Part shown: piece by piece, positions 24,529 to 38,900 of the stretch
How the letters are laid out: every line of letters begins with the position of its first letter
Position numbering within the stretch: position 1 is the first letter of the stretch
From: Clusia tigrina
Taxonomy: Eukaryota > Arthropoda > Insecta > Diptera > Clusiidae
Assembly: GCA_920105625.2 (NCBI GenBank)
Contig: OV050032.1
Location: 89,140,542 to 89,204,541, forward strand
Direction: 5' to 3'
DNA length: 64,000 nucleotides
Made by a program: the position numbers and the translations under genes
The notes under the pieces: generated by a model
Database searches by the model: none
Told to the model about the DNA's origin: nothing
What the model saw: only the letters and a program-made list of their open reading frames with translations

Positions 24529-26766
24529 CCTTGAAATTTTGTAACAATAAAGTACTCGAGCCTCTTGTCAATTTAAGCTATCGCTCAAAGCTATGCTACC
24601 CTTGAGTCCCAAATCAAACACTGATAAAACTTCAAATGGCCCTAACTTCTATACGGTACGTCCTACACCTATCAAAGTTTGCAACATACAAATGCTTGTA
24701 ACTTTTTACTGGAGCGTCATAAAACCTCGAAATTTGGTAACAATAAAGTAGTCGAGCCTCTTGTCAATTTAAGTTATCGCTCAAAGCTATGCTACCCTTG
24801 AGTCCCAAATCAAACACTGATAAAACTTCAAATGGCGCTAACTTCTATACGATACGATCTACACCTATCAAAGTTTGCAACATACAAATGCTTGTAACTT
24901 TTTACTGGAGCGTCATAAAACCTCGAAATTTGGTAACAATAAAGTACTCGAGCCTCTTGTCAATTTAAGCTATCGCTCAAAGCTATGCTACCCTTGAGTT
25001 CCAAATCAAACACTGATAAAACTTCAAATGGCCCTAACTTCTATACGGTACGTCCTACACCTATCAAAGTTTGCAACATACAAATGCTTGTAACTTTTTA
25101 CTGGAGCGTCATAAAACCTTGAAATTGTGTAACAATAAAGTACTCGAGCCTCTTGTCAATTTAAGCTATCGCTAAAGCTATGCTACCCTTGAGTCGTTGT
25201 AACAATAAAGTACTCGAGCCTCTTGTCAATTTAAGCAATCGCTCAAAGCTATGCTACCCTTGAGTCCCAAATCAAACACTGATAAAACTTCAAATGGCCC
25301 TAACTTCTATACGGTACGTCCTACGCCTATCAAAGTTTGCAACATACAAATGCTTGTAACTTTTTACTGGAGCGTCATAAAACCTTGAAATTTTGTAACA
25401 ATAAAGTACTCGAGCCTCTTGTCAATTTAAGTTATCGCTCAAAGCTATGCTATCCTTGAATCCCAAATCAAACACTGATAAAACTTCAAATGGCCCTAAC
25501 TTCTATACGGTATGTCCTACACCTATCAAAGTTTGCAACATACAAATGCTTGTAACTTTTTACTGGAGCGTCATAAAACCTTGAAATTTTGTAACAATAA
25601 AGTGCTCGAGCCTCTTGTCAATTTAAGCTATCGCTCAAAGCTATGCTACCCTTGATTCCCAAATCAAACACTGATAAAACTTCAAATGGCCCTAACTTCT
25701 ATACGGTACGTCCTACACCTATCAAAGATTGCAACATACAAATGCTTGTAACTTTTTACTGGAGCGTCATAAAACCTTTAAATTTTGTAACAATAAAGTA
25801 CTCGAGCCTTTTGCCAATTTAAGTTATCGCTCAAAGCTATGCTACCCTTGAGTCCCAAATCAAACACTGATAAAACTTAAAATGGCCCTAACTTCTATAC
25901 GGTACGTCCTACACCTATCAAAGTTTGCAACATACAAATGCTTGTAACTTTTTACTGGAGCGTCATAAAACCTTGAAATTTTGTAACAATAAAGTACTCG
26001 AGCCTCTTGCCAATTTAATCTATCGCTCAAAGTTATGCTACCATTGATTCCCAAATCAAACACTGATAAAACTTCAAATGGCCCTAACTTCTATACGGTA
26101 CGTCCTACACCTATCAAAGTTTGCAACATACAAATGCTTGTAACTTTTTACTGGAGCGTCATAAAATCTTGAAATTTTGTAACAATAAAGTACTCGAGCC
26201 TCTTGTCAATTTAAGCTATCGCTCAAAGCTATGCTACCCTTGAGTCTCAAATCAAAAACTTCAAATGGCCCTAGCTTCTATACGATACGATCTACACCTA
26301 TCAAAGTTTGCAACATACAAATGTTTGTAACTTTTTACTGGAGCGTCATAAAACCTTGAAATTTTGTAACAATAAAGTACTCGAGCCTCTTGCCAATTTA
26401 ATCTATCGCTAAAAGCTATGCTACCATTGATTCCCAAATCAAACACTGATAAAACTTCAAATGGCCCTAACTTCTATACGGTACGTCCTACACCTATCAA
26501 AGTTTGCAACATACAAATGCTTGTAACTTTTTACTGGAGCGTCATAAAACCTTGAAATTTTGTAACAATAAAGTACTCGAGCCTCTTGTCAATTTAAGTT
26601 ATCGCTCAAAGCTATGCTACCCGTGAGTCCCAAATCAAACACTGATAAAACTTCAAATGGCCCTAACTTCTATACGGTACGTCCTACACCTATCAAAGTT
26701 TGCAACATACAAATGCTTGTAACTTTTTACTGGAGCGTCATAAAACCTTGAAATTTTGTAACAATA
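24529..26766. repeat. Irregular class A stretch with one C unit
   Basis: About eleven monomers with a C unit at 25117-25195 and a D-like contraction near 26245 (GTCTCAAATC followed by the ordinary CTTCTATACG tail). Two monomers about 400 bp apart share GCCAATTTAATC and CCATTGATTCCC (around 26010-26050 and 26390-26430). No long period is visible. Confidence 0.8.
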
Positions 26767-28672
26767 AAGTACTGGAGCCTCTTGTCAATTTAAGCTATCG
26801 CTCAAAGCTATGCTACCCTTGAGTCTCAAATCAAAAACTTCAAATGGCCCTAACGTCAATACGGTACGTCCTACACCTATCAAAGTTTGCAACATACAAC
26901 TGCTTGTAACTTTTTACTGGAGCGTCATTAGACCTTGAAATTTCGTAACAATAAAGTACTCGAGCCTCTTGTCAATTTAAGCTATCGCTCAAAGCTATGC
27001 TATCCTTGAGTCCCAAATCAAACACTGATAAAACTTCAAATTGCCTTAACTTCTATACGGTACGTCCTACACCTATCAAAGTTTGCAACATACAAATGCT
27101 TGTAACTTTTTACTGGAGCGTCATAAAACCTTGAAATTGTGTAACAATAAAGTACTCGAGCCTCTTGTCAATTTAAGCTATCGCTCAAAGCTATGCTACC
27201 CTTGAGTCTGAAATCAAAAACTTCAAATGGCCCTAACGTCAATACGGTACGTCCTACACCTATCAAAGTTTGCAACATACAAATGCTTGTAACTTTTTAC
27301 TGGAGCGTCATAAGACCTTGAAATTTCGTAACAATAAAGTACTCGAGCCTCTTGTCAATTTAAGCTATCGCTCAAAGCTATGCTACCCTTGAGTCCCAAA
27401 TCAAACACTGATAAAACTTCAAATTGCCGTAACTTCTATACGGTACGTCCTACACCTATCAAAGTTTGCAACATACAAATGCTTGTAATTTTTTACTGGA
27501 ACGTCATAAATCCTTGAAATTTTGTAACAATAAAGTACTCGAGCCTCTTGTCAATTTAAACTATCGCTCAAGGCTATGCTACAATTGAGTCCCAAATTAA
27601 ACACTGCTAAAACTTCAAATTGCCCTAACATCTATACGGTACGTTCTACACCTATCAAAGTTTGCAACATACAAATGCTTGTAACTTTTTACTGGAGCGT
27701 CATAAAACCTTGAAATTTTGTAACAATAAAGTACTCGAGCCTCTTGTCAATTTAAGCTATCGCTCAAAGCTATGCTGCCCTTGAGTCCCAAATCAAACAC
27801 TGATAAAACTGCAAATGGCCCTAACTTCTATACGGTACGTCCTACACCTATCAAAGTTTGCAACATACAAATGCTTGTAACTTTTTACTGGAGCGTCATA
27901 AAACCTTGAAATTTTGTAACAATAAAGTACTCGAGCCTCTTGTCAATTTAAGCTATCGCTCAAAGCTATGCTTCCCTTGAGTCCCAAATCAAACACTGAT
28001 AAAACTTCAAATGGCCCTAACTTCTATACGGTACGTCCTACACCTATCAAAGATTCCAACATACAAATGCTTGTAACTTTTTACTGGAGCGTCATAAAAC
28101 CTTTAAATTTTGTAACAATAAAGTACTCGAGCCTTTTGTCAATTTAAGCTATCGCTCAAAGCTATGCTACCCTTGAGTCCCAAATCAACACTGATAAAAC
28201 TTCAACTGGCCCTAACTTCTATACGGTACGTCCTACACCTATCAAAGTTCGCAACATACAAATGTTTGTAACATTTTACTGGAGCGTCATAAAACCTTGA
28301 AATTTTGTATCAATAAAGTACTCGAGCCTCTTGTCAATTTAAGCTATCGCTCAAAGCTATACTACCCTTGAGTCCCAGATCAAACACTGATAAAACTTCA
28401 AATGGCCGTAACTTCTATACGGTACGTCTTACAACTATCAAACTTTGCAACATACAAATGCTTGTAACTTTTTACTGGAGCCTCATAAAACCGTGAAATT
28501 TAAGCTATCGCTCAAAGCTATGCTACCCTTGAGTCCCAAATCAAACACTGATAAAACTTCAAATGGCCCTAACTTCTATACGGTACGTCCTACACCTATC
28601 AAAGTTTGCAACATACAAATGCTTGTAACTTTTTACTGGAGCGTCATAAAACCTTGAAATTTTGTAACAATA
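26767..28672. repeat. About 2.1-kb higher-order unit, copy 1 (1906 bp)
   Basis: It runs from the CTGGAG-headed D-like monomer to the next such head. It matches copy 2 throughout but is 196 bp shorter. The monomer near 28130 begins like copy 2's CCTTTTGTC monomer and ends like the following one (ATCAACACTG, TTCAACTGG), so one monomer was removed cleanly in register. Confidence 0.85.
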
Positions 28673-30774
28673 AAGTACTGGAGCCTCTTGTCAATTTAAG
28701 CTATCGCTCAAAGCTATGCTACCCTTGAGTCTGAAATCAAAAACTTCAAATGGCCCTAACGTCAATACGGTACGTCCTACACCTATCAAAGTTTGCAACA
28801 TACAACTGCTTGTAACTTTTTACTGGAGAGTCATAAGACCTTGAAATTTCGTAACAATAAAGTACTCGAGCCTCTTGTCAATTTAAGCTATCGCTCAAAG
28901 CTATGCTATCCTTGAGTCCCAAATCAAACACTGATAAAACTTCAAATTGCCTTAACTTCTATACGGTACGTCCTACACCTATCAAAGTTTGCAACATACA
29001 AATGCTTGTAACTTTTTACTGGAGCGTCATAAAACCTTGAAATTGTGTAACAATAAAGTACTCGAGCCTCTTGTCAATTTAAGCTATCGCTCAAAGCTAT
29101 GCTACCCTTGAGTCTGAAATCAAAAACTTCAAATGGCCCTAACGTCAATACGGTACGTCCTACACCTATCAAAGTTTGCAACATACAAATGCTTGTAACT
29201 TTTTACTGGAGCGTCATAAGACCTTGAAATTTCGTAACAATAAAGTACTCGAGCCTCTTGTCAATTTAAGCTATCGCTCAAAGCTATGCTACCCTTGAGT
29301 CCCAAATCAAACACTGATAAAACTTCAAATTGCCGTAACTTCTATACGGTACGTCCTACACCTATCAAAGTTTGCAACATACAAATGCTTGTAATTTTTT
29401 ACTGGAACGTCATAAATCCTTGAAATTTTGTAACAATAAAGTACTCGAGCCTCTTGTCAATTTAAACTATCGCTCAAGGCTATGCTACAATTGAGTCCCA
29501 AATTAAACACTGCTAAAACTTCAAATTGCCCTAACATCTATACGGTACGTTCTACACCTATCAAAGTTTGCAACATACAAATGCTTGTAACTTTTTACTG
29601 GAGCGTCATAAAACCTTGAAATTTTGTAACAATAAAGTACTCGAGCCTCTTGTCAATTTAAGCTATCGCTCAAAGCTATGCTGCCCTTGAGTCCCAAATC
29701 AAACACTGATAAAACTACAAATGGCCCTAACTTCTATACGGTACGTCCTACACCTATCAAAGTTTGCAACATACAAATGCTTGTAACTTTTTACTGGAGC
29801 GTCATAAAACCTTGAAATTTTGTAACAATAAAGTACTCGAGCCTCTTGTCAATTTAAGCTATCGCTCAAAGCTATGCTTCCCTTGAGTCCCAAATCAAAC
29901 ACTGATAAAACTTCAAATGGCCCTAACTTCTATACGGTACGTCCTACACCTATCAAAGATTCCAACATACAAATGCTTGTAACTTTTTACTGGAGCGTCA
30001 TAAAACCTTTAAATTTTGTAACAATAAAGTACTCGAGCCTTTTGTCAATTTAAGTTATCGCTCAAAGCTATGCTACCCTTGAGTCCCAAATCAAACACTG
30101 ATAGAACTTCAAATGGCCCTAACTTCTATACGGTACGTCCTACACCTATCAAAGTTTGCAACATACAAATGCTTGTAACTTTTTACTGGAGCGTCATAAA
30201 ACCTTGAAACTTTGTAACAATAAAGTACTCGAACCTCTTGTCAATTTAAGCTATCGCTCAAAGCTATGCTACCCTTGAGTCCCAAATCAACACTGATAAA
30301 ACTTCAACTGGCCCTAACTTCTATACGGTACGTCCTACACCTATCAAAGTTCGCAACATACAAATGCTTGTAACATTTTACTGGAGCGTCATAAAACCTT
30401 GAAATTTTGTATCAATAAAGTACTCGAGCCTCTTGTCAATTTAAGCTATCGCTCAAAGCTATACTACCCTTGAGTCCCAGATCAAACACTGATAAAACTT
30501 CAAATGGCCGTAACTTCTATACGGTACGTCTTACAACTATCAAACTTTGCAACATACAAATGCTTGTAACTTTTTACTGGAGCCTCATAAAACCGTGAAA
30601 TTTAAGCTATCGCTCAAAGCTATGCTACCCTTGAGTCCCAAATCAAACACTGATAAAACTTCAAATGGCCCTAACTTCTATACGGTACGTCCTACACCTA
30701 TCAAAGTTTGCAACATACAAATGCTTGTAACTTTTTACGGGAGCGTCATAAAACCTTGAAATTTTGTAACAATA
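28673..30774. repeat. About 2.1-kb higher-order unit, copy 2 (2102 bp, 11 monomers)
   Basis: Order: D, A (TTGCCTTAAC), D, A (TTGCCGTAAC), A (CTACAATTGAG), A (GCTGCCC), A (GCTTCCC), A (CCTTTTGTC), A (GAAACTTTG, 1 bp short), A (GTATCAATAAAG), B. Total: 8x196 - 1 + 2x187 + 161 = 2102. This is the fullest version and the best reference for the 26.8-34 kb zone. Confidence 0.88.
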
Positions 30775-32760
30775 AAGTACTGGAGCCTATTGTCAATTTA
30801 AGCTATCGCTCAAAGCTATGCTACACTTGAGTCTGAAATCAAAAACTTCAAATGGCCCTAACGTCAATACGGTACGTCCTACACCTATCAAAGTTTGCAA
30901 CATACAACTGCTTGTAACTTTTTACTGGAGCGTCATAAGACCTTGAAATTTCGTAAGAATAAAGTACTCGAGCCTCTTGTCAATTTAAGCTATCGCTCAA
31001 AGCTATGCTATCCTTGAGTCCCAAATCAAATACTGATAAAACTTCAAATTGCCTTAACTTCTATACGGTACGTCCTACACCTATCAAAGTTTGCAACAAA
31101 CAAATGCTTGTAACTTTTTACTGGAGCGTCATAAAACCTTGAAATTTTGTAGCAATAAAGTACTCGAGCCTCTTGTCAATTTAAGCTATCGCTCAAAGCT
31201 ATGCTACCCTTGAGTCCCAAATCAAACACTGATAAAACTTCAAATGGCTCTAACTTCTATACGGTACGTCCTACACCTATCAAAGTTTGCAACATACAAA
31301 TGCTTGTAACCTTTTACTGGAGCGTCATAAAACCTTGAAATTGTGTAACAATAAAGTACTCGAGCCTCTTGTCAATTTAAGCTATCGCTAAAGCTATGCT
31401 ACCCTTGAGTCGTTGTAACAATAAAGTACTCGAGCCTCTTGTCAATTTAAGCAATCGCTCAAAGCTATGCTACCCTTGAGTCCCAAGTCAAACACTGATA
31501 AAACTTCAAATGGCCCTAACTTCTATACGGTACGTCCTACACCTATCAAAGTTTGCAACATACAAATGCTTGTAACTTTTTACTGGAGCGTCATAAGACC
31601 TTGAAATTTCGTAACAATAAAGTACTCGAGCCTCTTGTCAATTTAAGCTATCGCTCAAAGCTATGCTATCCTTGAGTCCCAAATCAAACACTGATAAAAC
31701 TTCAAATTGCCGTAACTTCTATACGGTATGTCCTACACCTATCAAAGTTTGCAACATACAAATGCTTGTAATTTTTTACTGGAACGTCATAAATCCTTGA
31801 AATTTTGTAACAATAAAGTACTCGAGCCTCTTGTCAATTTAAACTATCGCTCAAGGCTATGCTACAATTGAGTCCCAAATCAAACACTGCTAAAACTTCA
31901 AATTGCCCTAACTTCTATACGGTACGTTCTACACCTATCAAAGTTTGCAACATACAAATGCTTGTAACTTTTTACTGGAGCGTCATAAAACCTTGAAATT
32001 TTGTAACAATAAAGTACTCGAGCCTCTTGTCAATTTAAGCTATCGCTCAAAGCTATGCTGCCCTTGAGTCCCAAATCAAACACTGATAAAACTGCAAATG
32101 GCCCTAACTTCTATACGGTACGTCCTACACCTATCAAAGTTTGCAACATACAAATGCTTGTAACTTTTTACTGGAGCGTCATAAAACCTTGAAATTTTGT
32201 AACAATAAAGTACTCGAGCCTCTTGTCAATTTAAGCTATCGCTCAAAGCTATGCTTCCCTTGAGTCCCAAATCAAACACTGATAAAACTTCAAATGGCCC
32301 TAACTTCCATACGGTACGTCCTACACCTATCAAAGATTGCAACATACAAATGCTTGTAACTTTTTACTGGAGCGTCATAAAACCTTTAAATTTTGTAACA
32401 ATAAAGTACTCGAGCCTTTTGTCAATTTAAGTTATCGCTCAAAGCTATGCTACCCTTGAGTCCCAAATCAAACACTGATAAAACTTCAAATGGCCCTAAC
32501 TTCTATACGGTACGTCTTACAACTATCAAACTTTGCAACATACAAATGCTTGTAACTTTTTACTGGAGCCTCATAAAACCGTGAAATTTAAGCTATCGCT
32601 CAAAGCTATGCTACCCTTGAGTCCCAAATCAAACACTGATAAAACTTCAAATGGCCCTAACTTCTATACGGTACGTCCTACACCTATCAAAGTTTGCAAC
32701 ATACAAATGCTTGTAACTTTTTACTGGAGCGTCATAAAACCTTGAAATTTTGTAACAATA
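30775..32760. repeat. About 2.1-kb higher-order unit, copy 3 (1986 bp, with C)
   Basis: Length equals 8x196 + 187 + 161 + 70. Compared with copy 2 it has one D fewer, has gained a C unit at 31333 with its AAGCAATCGC partner, and lacks the GAAACTTTG and GTATCAATAAAG monomers before its B. It also carries ACAAACAAATG near 31096, a marker of the next zone, so it is intermediate between the 2.1-kb and 1424-bp families. Confidence 0.85.
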
Positions 32761-33970
32761 AAGTACTGGAGCCTATTGTCAATTTAAGCTATCGCTCAAA
32801 GCTATGCTATCCTTGAGTCCCAAATCAAACACTGATAAAACTTCAAATTGCCTTAACTTCTATACGGTACGTCCTACACCTATCAAAGTTTGCAACAAAC
32901 AAATGCTTGTAACTTTTTACTGGAGCGTCATAAAACCTTGAAATTTTGTAGCAATAAAGTACTCAAGCCTCTTGTCAATTTAAGCTATCGCTCAAAGCTA
33001 TGCTACCCTTGAGTCCCAAATCAAACACTGATAAAACTTCAAATGGCTCTAACTTCTATACGGTACGTCCTACACCTATCAAAGTTTGCAACATACAAAT
33101 GCTTGTAACTTTTTACTGGAGCGTCATAAAACCTTGAAATTGTGTAACAATAAAGTACTCGAGCCTCTTGTCAATTTAAGCTATCGCTAAAGCTATGCTA
33201 CCCTTGAGTCGTTGTAACAATAAAGTACTCGAGCCTCTTGTCAATTTAAGCAATCGCTCAAAGCTATGCTACCCTTGAGTCCCAAATCAAACACTGATAA
33301 AACTTCAAATGGCCCTAACTTCTATACGGTACGTCCTACACCTATCAAAGTTTGCAACATACAAATGCTTGTAACTTTTTACTGGAGCGTCATAAAACCT
33401 TGAAACTTTGTAACAATAAAGTACTCGAACCTCTTGTCAATTTAAGCTATCGCTCAAAGCTATGCTACCCTTCAGTCCCAAATCAACACTGATAAAACTT
33501 CAACTGGCCCTAACTTCTATACGGTACGTCCTACACCTATCAAAGTTCGCAACATACAAATGCTTGTAACATTTTACTGGAGAGTCATAAAACCTTGAAA
33601 TTTTGTATCAATAAAGTACTCGAGCCTCTTGTCAATTTAAGCTATCGCTCAAAGCTATACTACCCTTGAGTCCCAGATCAAACACTGATAAAACTTCAAA
33701 TGGCCGTAACTTCTATACGGTACGTCTTACAACTATCAAACTTTGCAACATACAAATGCTTGTAACTTTTTACTGGAGCCTCATAAAACCGTGAAATTTA
33801 AGCTATCGCTCAAAGCTATGCTACCCTTGAGTCACAAATCAAACATTGATAAAACTTCAAATGGCCCTAACTTCTATACGGTACGTCCTACACCTATCAA
33901 AGTTTGCAACATACAACTGCTTGTAACTTTTTACTGGAGCGTCATAAGACCTTGAAATTTCGTAAGAATA
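32761..33970. repeat. Shortened 1210-bp higher-order unit
   Basis: Length equals 5x196 - 1 + 161 + 70. The first monomer is chimeric: a D-type head (CTGGAGCCTATTG) followed by the A-type tail GCTATCC...TTGCCTTAAC, so the D has been lost. The C unit is at 33132 and the B at 33789. Confidence 0.85.
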
Positions 33971-35590
33971 AAGTACTCGAGCCTCTTGTCAATTTAAGTT
34001 ATCGCTCAAAGCTATGCTATCCTTGAGTCCCAAATCAAACACTGATAAAACTTCAAATTGCCTTAACTTCTATACGGTACGTCCTACACCTATCAAAGTT
34101 TGCAACAAACAAATGCTTGTAACTTTTTACTGGAGCGTCATAAAACCTTGAAATTTTGTAACAATAAAGTACTCGAGCCTCTTGTCAATTTAAGCTATCG
34201 CTCAAAGCTATGCTACCCTTGAGTCTGAAATCAAAAACTTCAATTGGCCCTAACGTCAATACGGTACGTCCTACACCTATCAAAGTTTGCAACATACAAC
34301 TGCTTGTAACTTTTTACTGGAGCGTCATAAGACCTTGAAATTTCGTAAGAATAAAGTACTCGAGCCTCTTGTCAATTTAAGCTATCGCTCAAAGCTATGC
34401 TATCCTTGAGTCCCAAATCAAACACTGATAAAACTTCAAATTGCCTTAACTTCTATACGGTACGTCCTACACCTATCAAAGTTTGCAACAAACAAATGCT
34501 TGTAACTTTTTACTGGAGCGTCATAAAACCTTGAAATTTTGTAACAATAAAGTACTCGAGCCTCTTGTCACTTTAAGCTATCGCTCAAAGCTATGCTACC
34601 CTTGAGTCCCAAATCAAACACTGATGAAACTTCAAATGGCTCAAACTTCTATACGGTACGTCCTACACCTATCAAAGTTTGCAACATACAAATGCTTGTA
34701 ACTTTTTACTGGAGCGTCATAAAAGCTTGAAATTGTGTAACAATACAGTACTCGAGCCTCTTGTCAATTTAAGCTATCGCTAAAGCTATGCTACCCTTGA
34801 GTCGTTGTAACAATAAAGTACTCGAGCCTCTTGTCAATTTAAGCAATCGCTCAAAGCTATGCTACCCTTGAGTCCCAAATCAAACACTGATAAAACTTCA
34901 AATGGCCCTAACTTCTATACGGTACGTCCTACACCTATCAAAGTTTGCAACATACAAATGCTTGTAACTTTTTACTGGAGCGTCATAAAACCTTGAAATT
35001 TTGTAACAATAAAGTACTCGAGCCTCTTGTCAATTTAAGTTATCGCTCAAAGCTATGCTATCCTTGAGTCCCAAATCAAACACTGATAAAACTTCAAATG
35101 GCCCTAACTTCTATACGGTACGTCCTACACCTATCAAAGTTTGCAACATACAAATGCTTGTAACTTTTTACTGGAGCGTCATAAAACCTTGAAATTTTGT
35201 AACAATAAAGTACTCGAGACTCTTGTCAATTTAAGCTATCGCTCAAAGCTATGCTACCCTTGAGTCTGAAATCAAAAACTTCAAAGGGCCCTAACGTCAA
35301 TACGGTACGTCCTACACCTATCAAAGTTTGCAACATACAAATGCTTGTAACTTTTTACTGGAGCGTCATAAGACCTTGAAATTTCGTAACAATAAAGTAC
35401 TCGAGCCTCTTGTTAATTTAAGTTATCGCTCAAAACTATGCTACCCTTGAGTCCCAAATCAAACACTGATAAAACTTCAAATTGCCGTAACTTCTATACG
35501 GTACGTCCTACACCTATCAAAGTTTGCAACATACAAATGCTTGTAACTTTTTACTGGAGCGTCATAAAACCTTGAAATTTTGTAACAATA
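33971..35590. repeat. One class A monomer, then 1424-bp unit copy 1
   Basis: After one A monomer (33971-34166), the 1424-bp unit runs 34167-35590. Order: D, A (CGTAAGAATAAAG, TTGCCTTAAC), A (ACAAACAAATG upstream, GGCTC), C, A (AAGCAATCGC), A (GCTATCC), D (GAGACTCTTG), A (TTGCCGTAAC). Sum: 5x196 + 2x187 + 70 = 1424. This copy has the ordinary CTCGAG head in its first D. Confidence 0.88.
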
Positions 35591-37014
35591 AAGTACTGGA
35601 GCCTCTTGTCAATTTAAGCTATCGCTCAAAGCTATGCTACCCTTGAGTCTGAAATCGAAAACTTCAAATGGCCCTAACGTCAATACGGTACGTCCTACAC
35701 CTATCAAAGTTTGCAACATACAACTGCTTGTAACTTTTTACTGGAGCGTCATAAGACCTTGAAATTTCGTAAGAATAAAGTACTCGAGCCTCTTGTCAAT
35801 TTAAGCTATCGCTCAAAGCTATGCTATCATTGAGTCCCAAATCAAACACTGATAAAACTTCAAATTGCCTTAACTTCTATACGGTACATCCTACACCTAT
35901 CAAAGTTTGCAACAAACAAATGCTTGTAACTTTTTACTGGAGCGTCATAAAACCTTGAAATTTTGTAACAATAAAGTACTCGAGCCTCTTGTCAATTTAA
36001 GCTATCGCTCAAAGCTATGCTACCCTTGAGTCCCAAATCAAACACTGATGAAACTTCAAATGGCTCTAACTTCTATACGGTACGTCCTACACCTATCAAA
36101 GTTTGCAACATACAAATGCTTGTAACTTTTTACTGGAGCGTCATAAAACCTTGAAATTGTGTAACAATAAAGTACTCGAGCCTCTTGTCAATTTAAGCTA
36201 TCGCTAAAGCTATGCTACCCTTGAGTCGTTGTAACAATAAAGTACTCGAGCCTCTTGTCAATTTAAGCAATCGCTCAAAGCTATGCTACCCTTAAGTCCC
36301 AAATCAAACACTGATAAAACTTCAAATGGCCCTAACTTCTATACGGTACGTCCTACACCTATCAAAGTTTGCAACATACAAATGCTTGTAACTTTTTACT
36401 GGAGCGTCATAAAACCTTGAAATTTTGTAACAATAAAGTACTCGAGCCTCTTGTCAATTTAAGTTATCGCTCAAAGCTATGCTATCCTTGAGTCCCAAAT
36501 CAAACACTGATAAAACTTCAAATGGCCCTAACTTCTATACGGTACGTCCTACACCTATCAAAGTTTGCAACATACAAATGCTTGTAACTTTTTACTGGAG
36601 CGTCATAAAACCTTGAAATTTTGTAACAATAAAGTACTCGAGCCTCTTGTCAATTTAAGCTATCGCTCAAAGCTATGCTACCCTTGAGTCTGAAATCAAA
36701 AACTTCAAATGACCCTAACGTCAATACGGTACGTCCTACACCTATCAAAGTTTGCAACATACAAATGCTTGTAACTTTTTACTGGAGCGTCATAAGACCT
36801 TGAAATTTCGTAACAATAAAGTACTCGAGCCTCTTGTCAATTTAAGCTATCGCTCAAAGCTATGCTACCCTTGAGTCCCAAATCAAACACTGATAAAACT
36901 CCAAATTGCCGTAACTTTTATACGGTACGTCCTACACCTATCAAAGTTTGCAACATACAAATGCTTGTAATTTTTTACTGGAGCGTCATAAATCCTTGAA
37001 ATTTTGTAACAATA
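35591..37014. repeat. 1424-bp unit, copy 2
   Basis: It follows copy 1 directly with the same order and length. The first D has the CTGGAG head at 35591. Its end diverges: the last monomer reads GTAATTTTTTACTGG with CATAAATCC, a marker of the 2.1-kb family, and leads into the next block. Confidence 0.88.
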
Positions 37015-38900
37015 AAGTACTCAAGCTTCGTGTCAATTAAAACTATCGCTCAAGGCTATGCTACAATTGAGTCCCAAATCAAACACTGCTAAAACTTCAA
37101 ATTGCCCTAACTTCTATACGGTACGTTCTACACCGATCAAAGTTTGCAACATACAAATGCTTGTAACTTTTTACTGGAGCGTCATAAAACCTTGAAATTT
37201 TGTAACAATAAAGTACTCGAGCCTATTGTCAATTTAAGCTATCGCTCAAAGCTATGCTGCCCTTGAGTCCCAAATCAAACACTGATAAAACTGCAAATGG
37301 CCCTATCTTCTATACGGTACGTCCTACACCTATCAAAGTTTGCAACATACAAATGCTTGTAACTTTTTACTGGAGCGTCATAAAACCTTGAAATTTTGTA
37401 ACAATAAAGTACTCGAGCCTCTTGTCAATTTAAGCTATCGCTCAAAGCTATGCTTCCCTTGAGTCCCAAATCAAACACTGATGAAACTTCAAATGGCCCT
37501 AACTTCTATACGGTACGTCCTACACCTATCAAAGATTGCAACATACAAATGCTTGTAACTTTTTACTGGAGCGTCATAAAACCTTTAAATTTTGTAACAA
37601 TAAAGTACTCGAGCCTTTTGTCAATTTAAGTTATCGCTCAAAGCTATGCTACCCTTGAGTCCCAAATCAAACACTGATAAAACTTCAAATGGCCCTAACT
37701 TCTATACGGTACGTCCTACACCTATCAAAGTTTGCAACATACAAATGCTTGTAACTTTTTACTGGAGCGCCATAAAACCTTGAAACTTTGTAACAATAAA
37801 GTATTCGAACCTCTTGTCAATTTAAGCTATCGCTCAAAGTTATGCTACCCTTGAGTCCCAAATCAAACACTGATAAAACTTCAACTGGCCCTAACTTCTA
37901 TACGGTACGTCCTACACCTATCAAAGTTCGCAACATACAAATGCTTGTAACTTTTTACTGGAGCGTCATAAAAACTTGAAATTTTGTATCAATAAAGTAC
38001 TCGAGCCTCTTGTCAATTTAAGCTATCGCTCAAAGCTATACTACCCTTGAGTCCCAGATCAAACACTGATAAAACTTCAAATGGCCGTAACTTCTATACG
38101 GTACGTCTTACAACTATCAAACTTTGCAACATACAAATGCTTGTAACTTTTTACTGGAGCCTCATAAAACCGTGAAATTTAAGCTATCGCTCAAAGCTAT
38201 GCTACCCTTGAGTCACAAATCAAACATTGATAAAACTTCAAATGGCCCTAACTTCTATACGGTACGTCCTACACCTATCAAAGTTTGCAACATACAAATG
38301 TTTGTAACTTTTTACTGGAGCATCATAAAACCATGAAATTTTGTAACAATAAAGTACTCGAGCCTCTTGTCAATTTATGCTATCGCTCAAAGCTATACTA
38401 CCCTTGAGTCCCAGATCAAACACTGATAAAACCTCAAATGGCCGTAACTTCTATACGGTACGTCTTACAACTATCAAACTTTGCAACATACAAATGCTTG
38501 TAACTTTTTACTGGAGCCTCATAAAACCGTGAAATTTAAGCTATCGCTCAAACCTATGCTACCCTTGAGTCACAAATCAAACATTGATAAAACTTCAAAT
38601 GGCCCTAACTTTTATACGGTACGTCCTACACCTATCAAAGTTTGCAACATACAAATGCTTGTAACTTTTTACTGGAGCGTCATAAAACCTTGAAATTTTG
38701 TAACAATAAAGTACGCCTCTTGTCAATTTAAGTTATCGCTCAAAGCTATGCTACCCATGAGTCCCAAATCAAACACTGATAAAACTTCAAATGGCGCTAA
38801 CTTCTATACGGTACGTCCTACACCTATCAAAGTTTGCAACATACAAATGCTTGTAACTTTTTACTGGAGCGTCATAAAACCTTGAAATTTTATAACAATA
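37015..38900. repeat. 1886-bp block of the 2.1-kb family inside the 1424-bp zone
   Basis: Order: CTACAATTGAG, GCTGCCC, GCTTCCC, CCTTTTGTC, GAAACTTTG and GTATCAATAAAG monomers, B (38170), A (CCATGAAATTTT), B (38527), then a monomer 4 bp short (GTACGCCTC near 38711). Length equals 8x196 + 2x161 - 4. The first part recurs from 52668 at an offset of 15,653. The A-B pair explains the 357-bp spacing of the two B copies. Confidence 0.85.
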
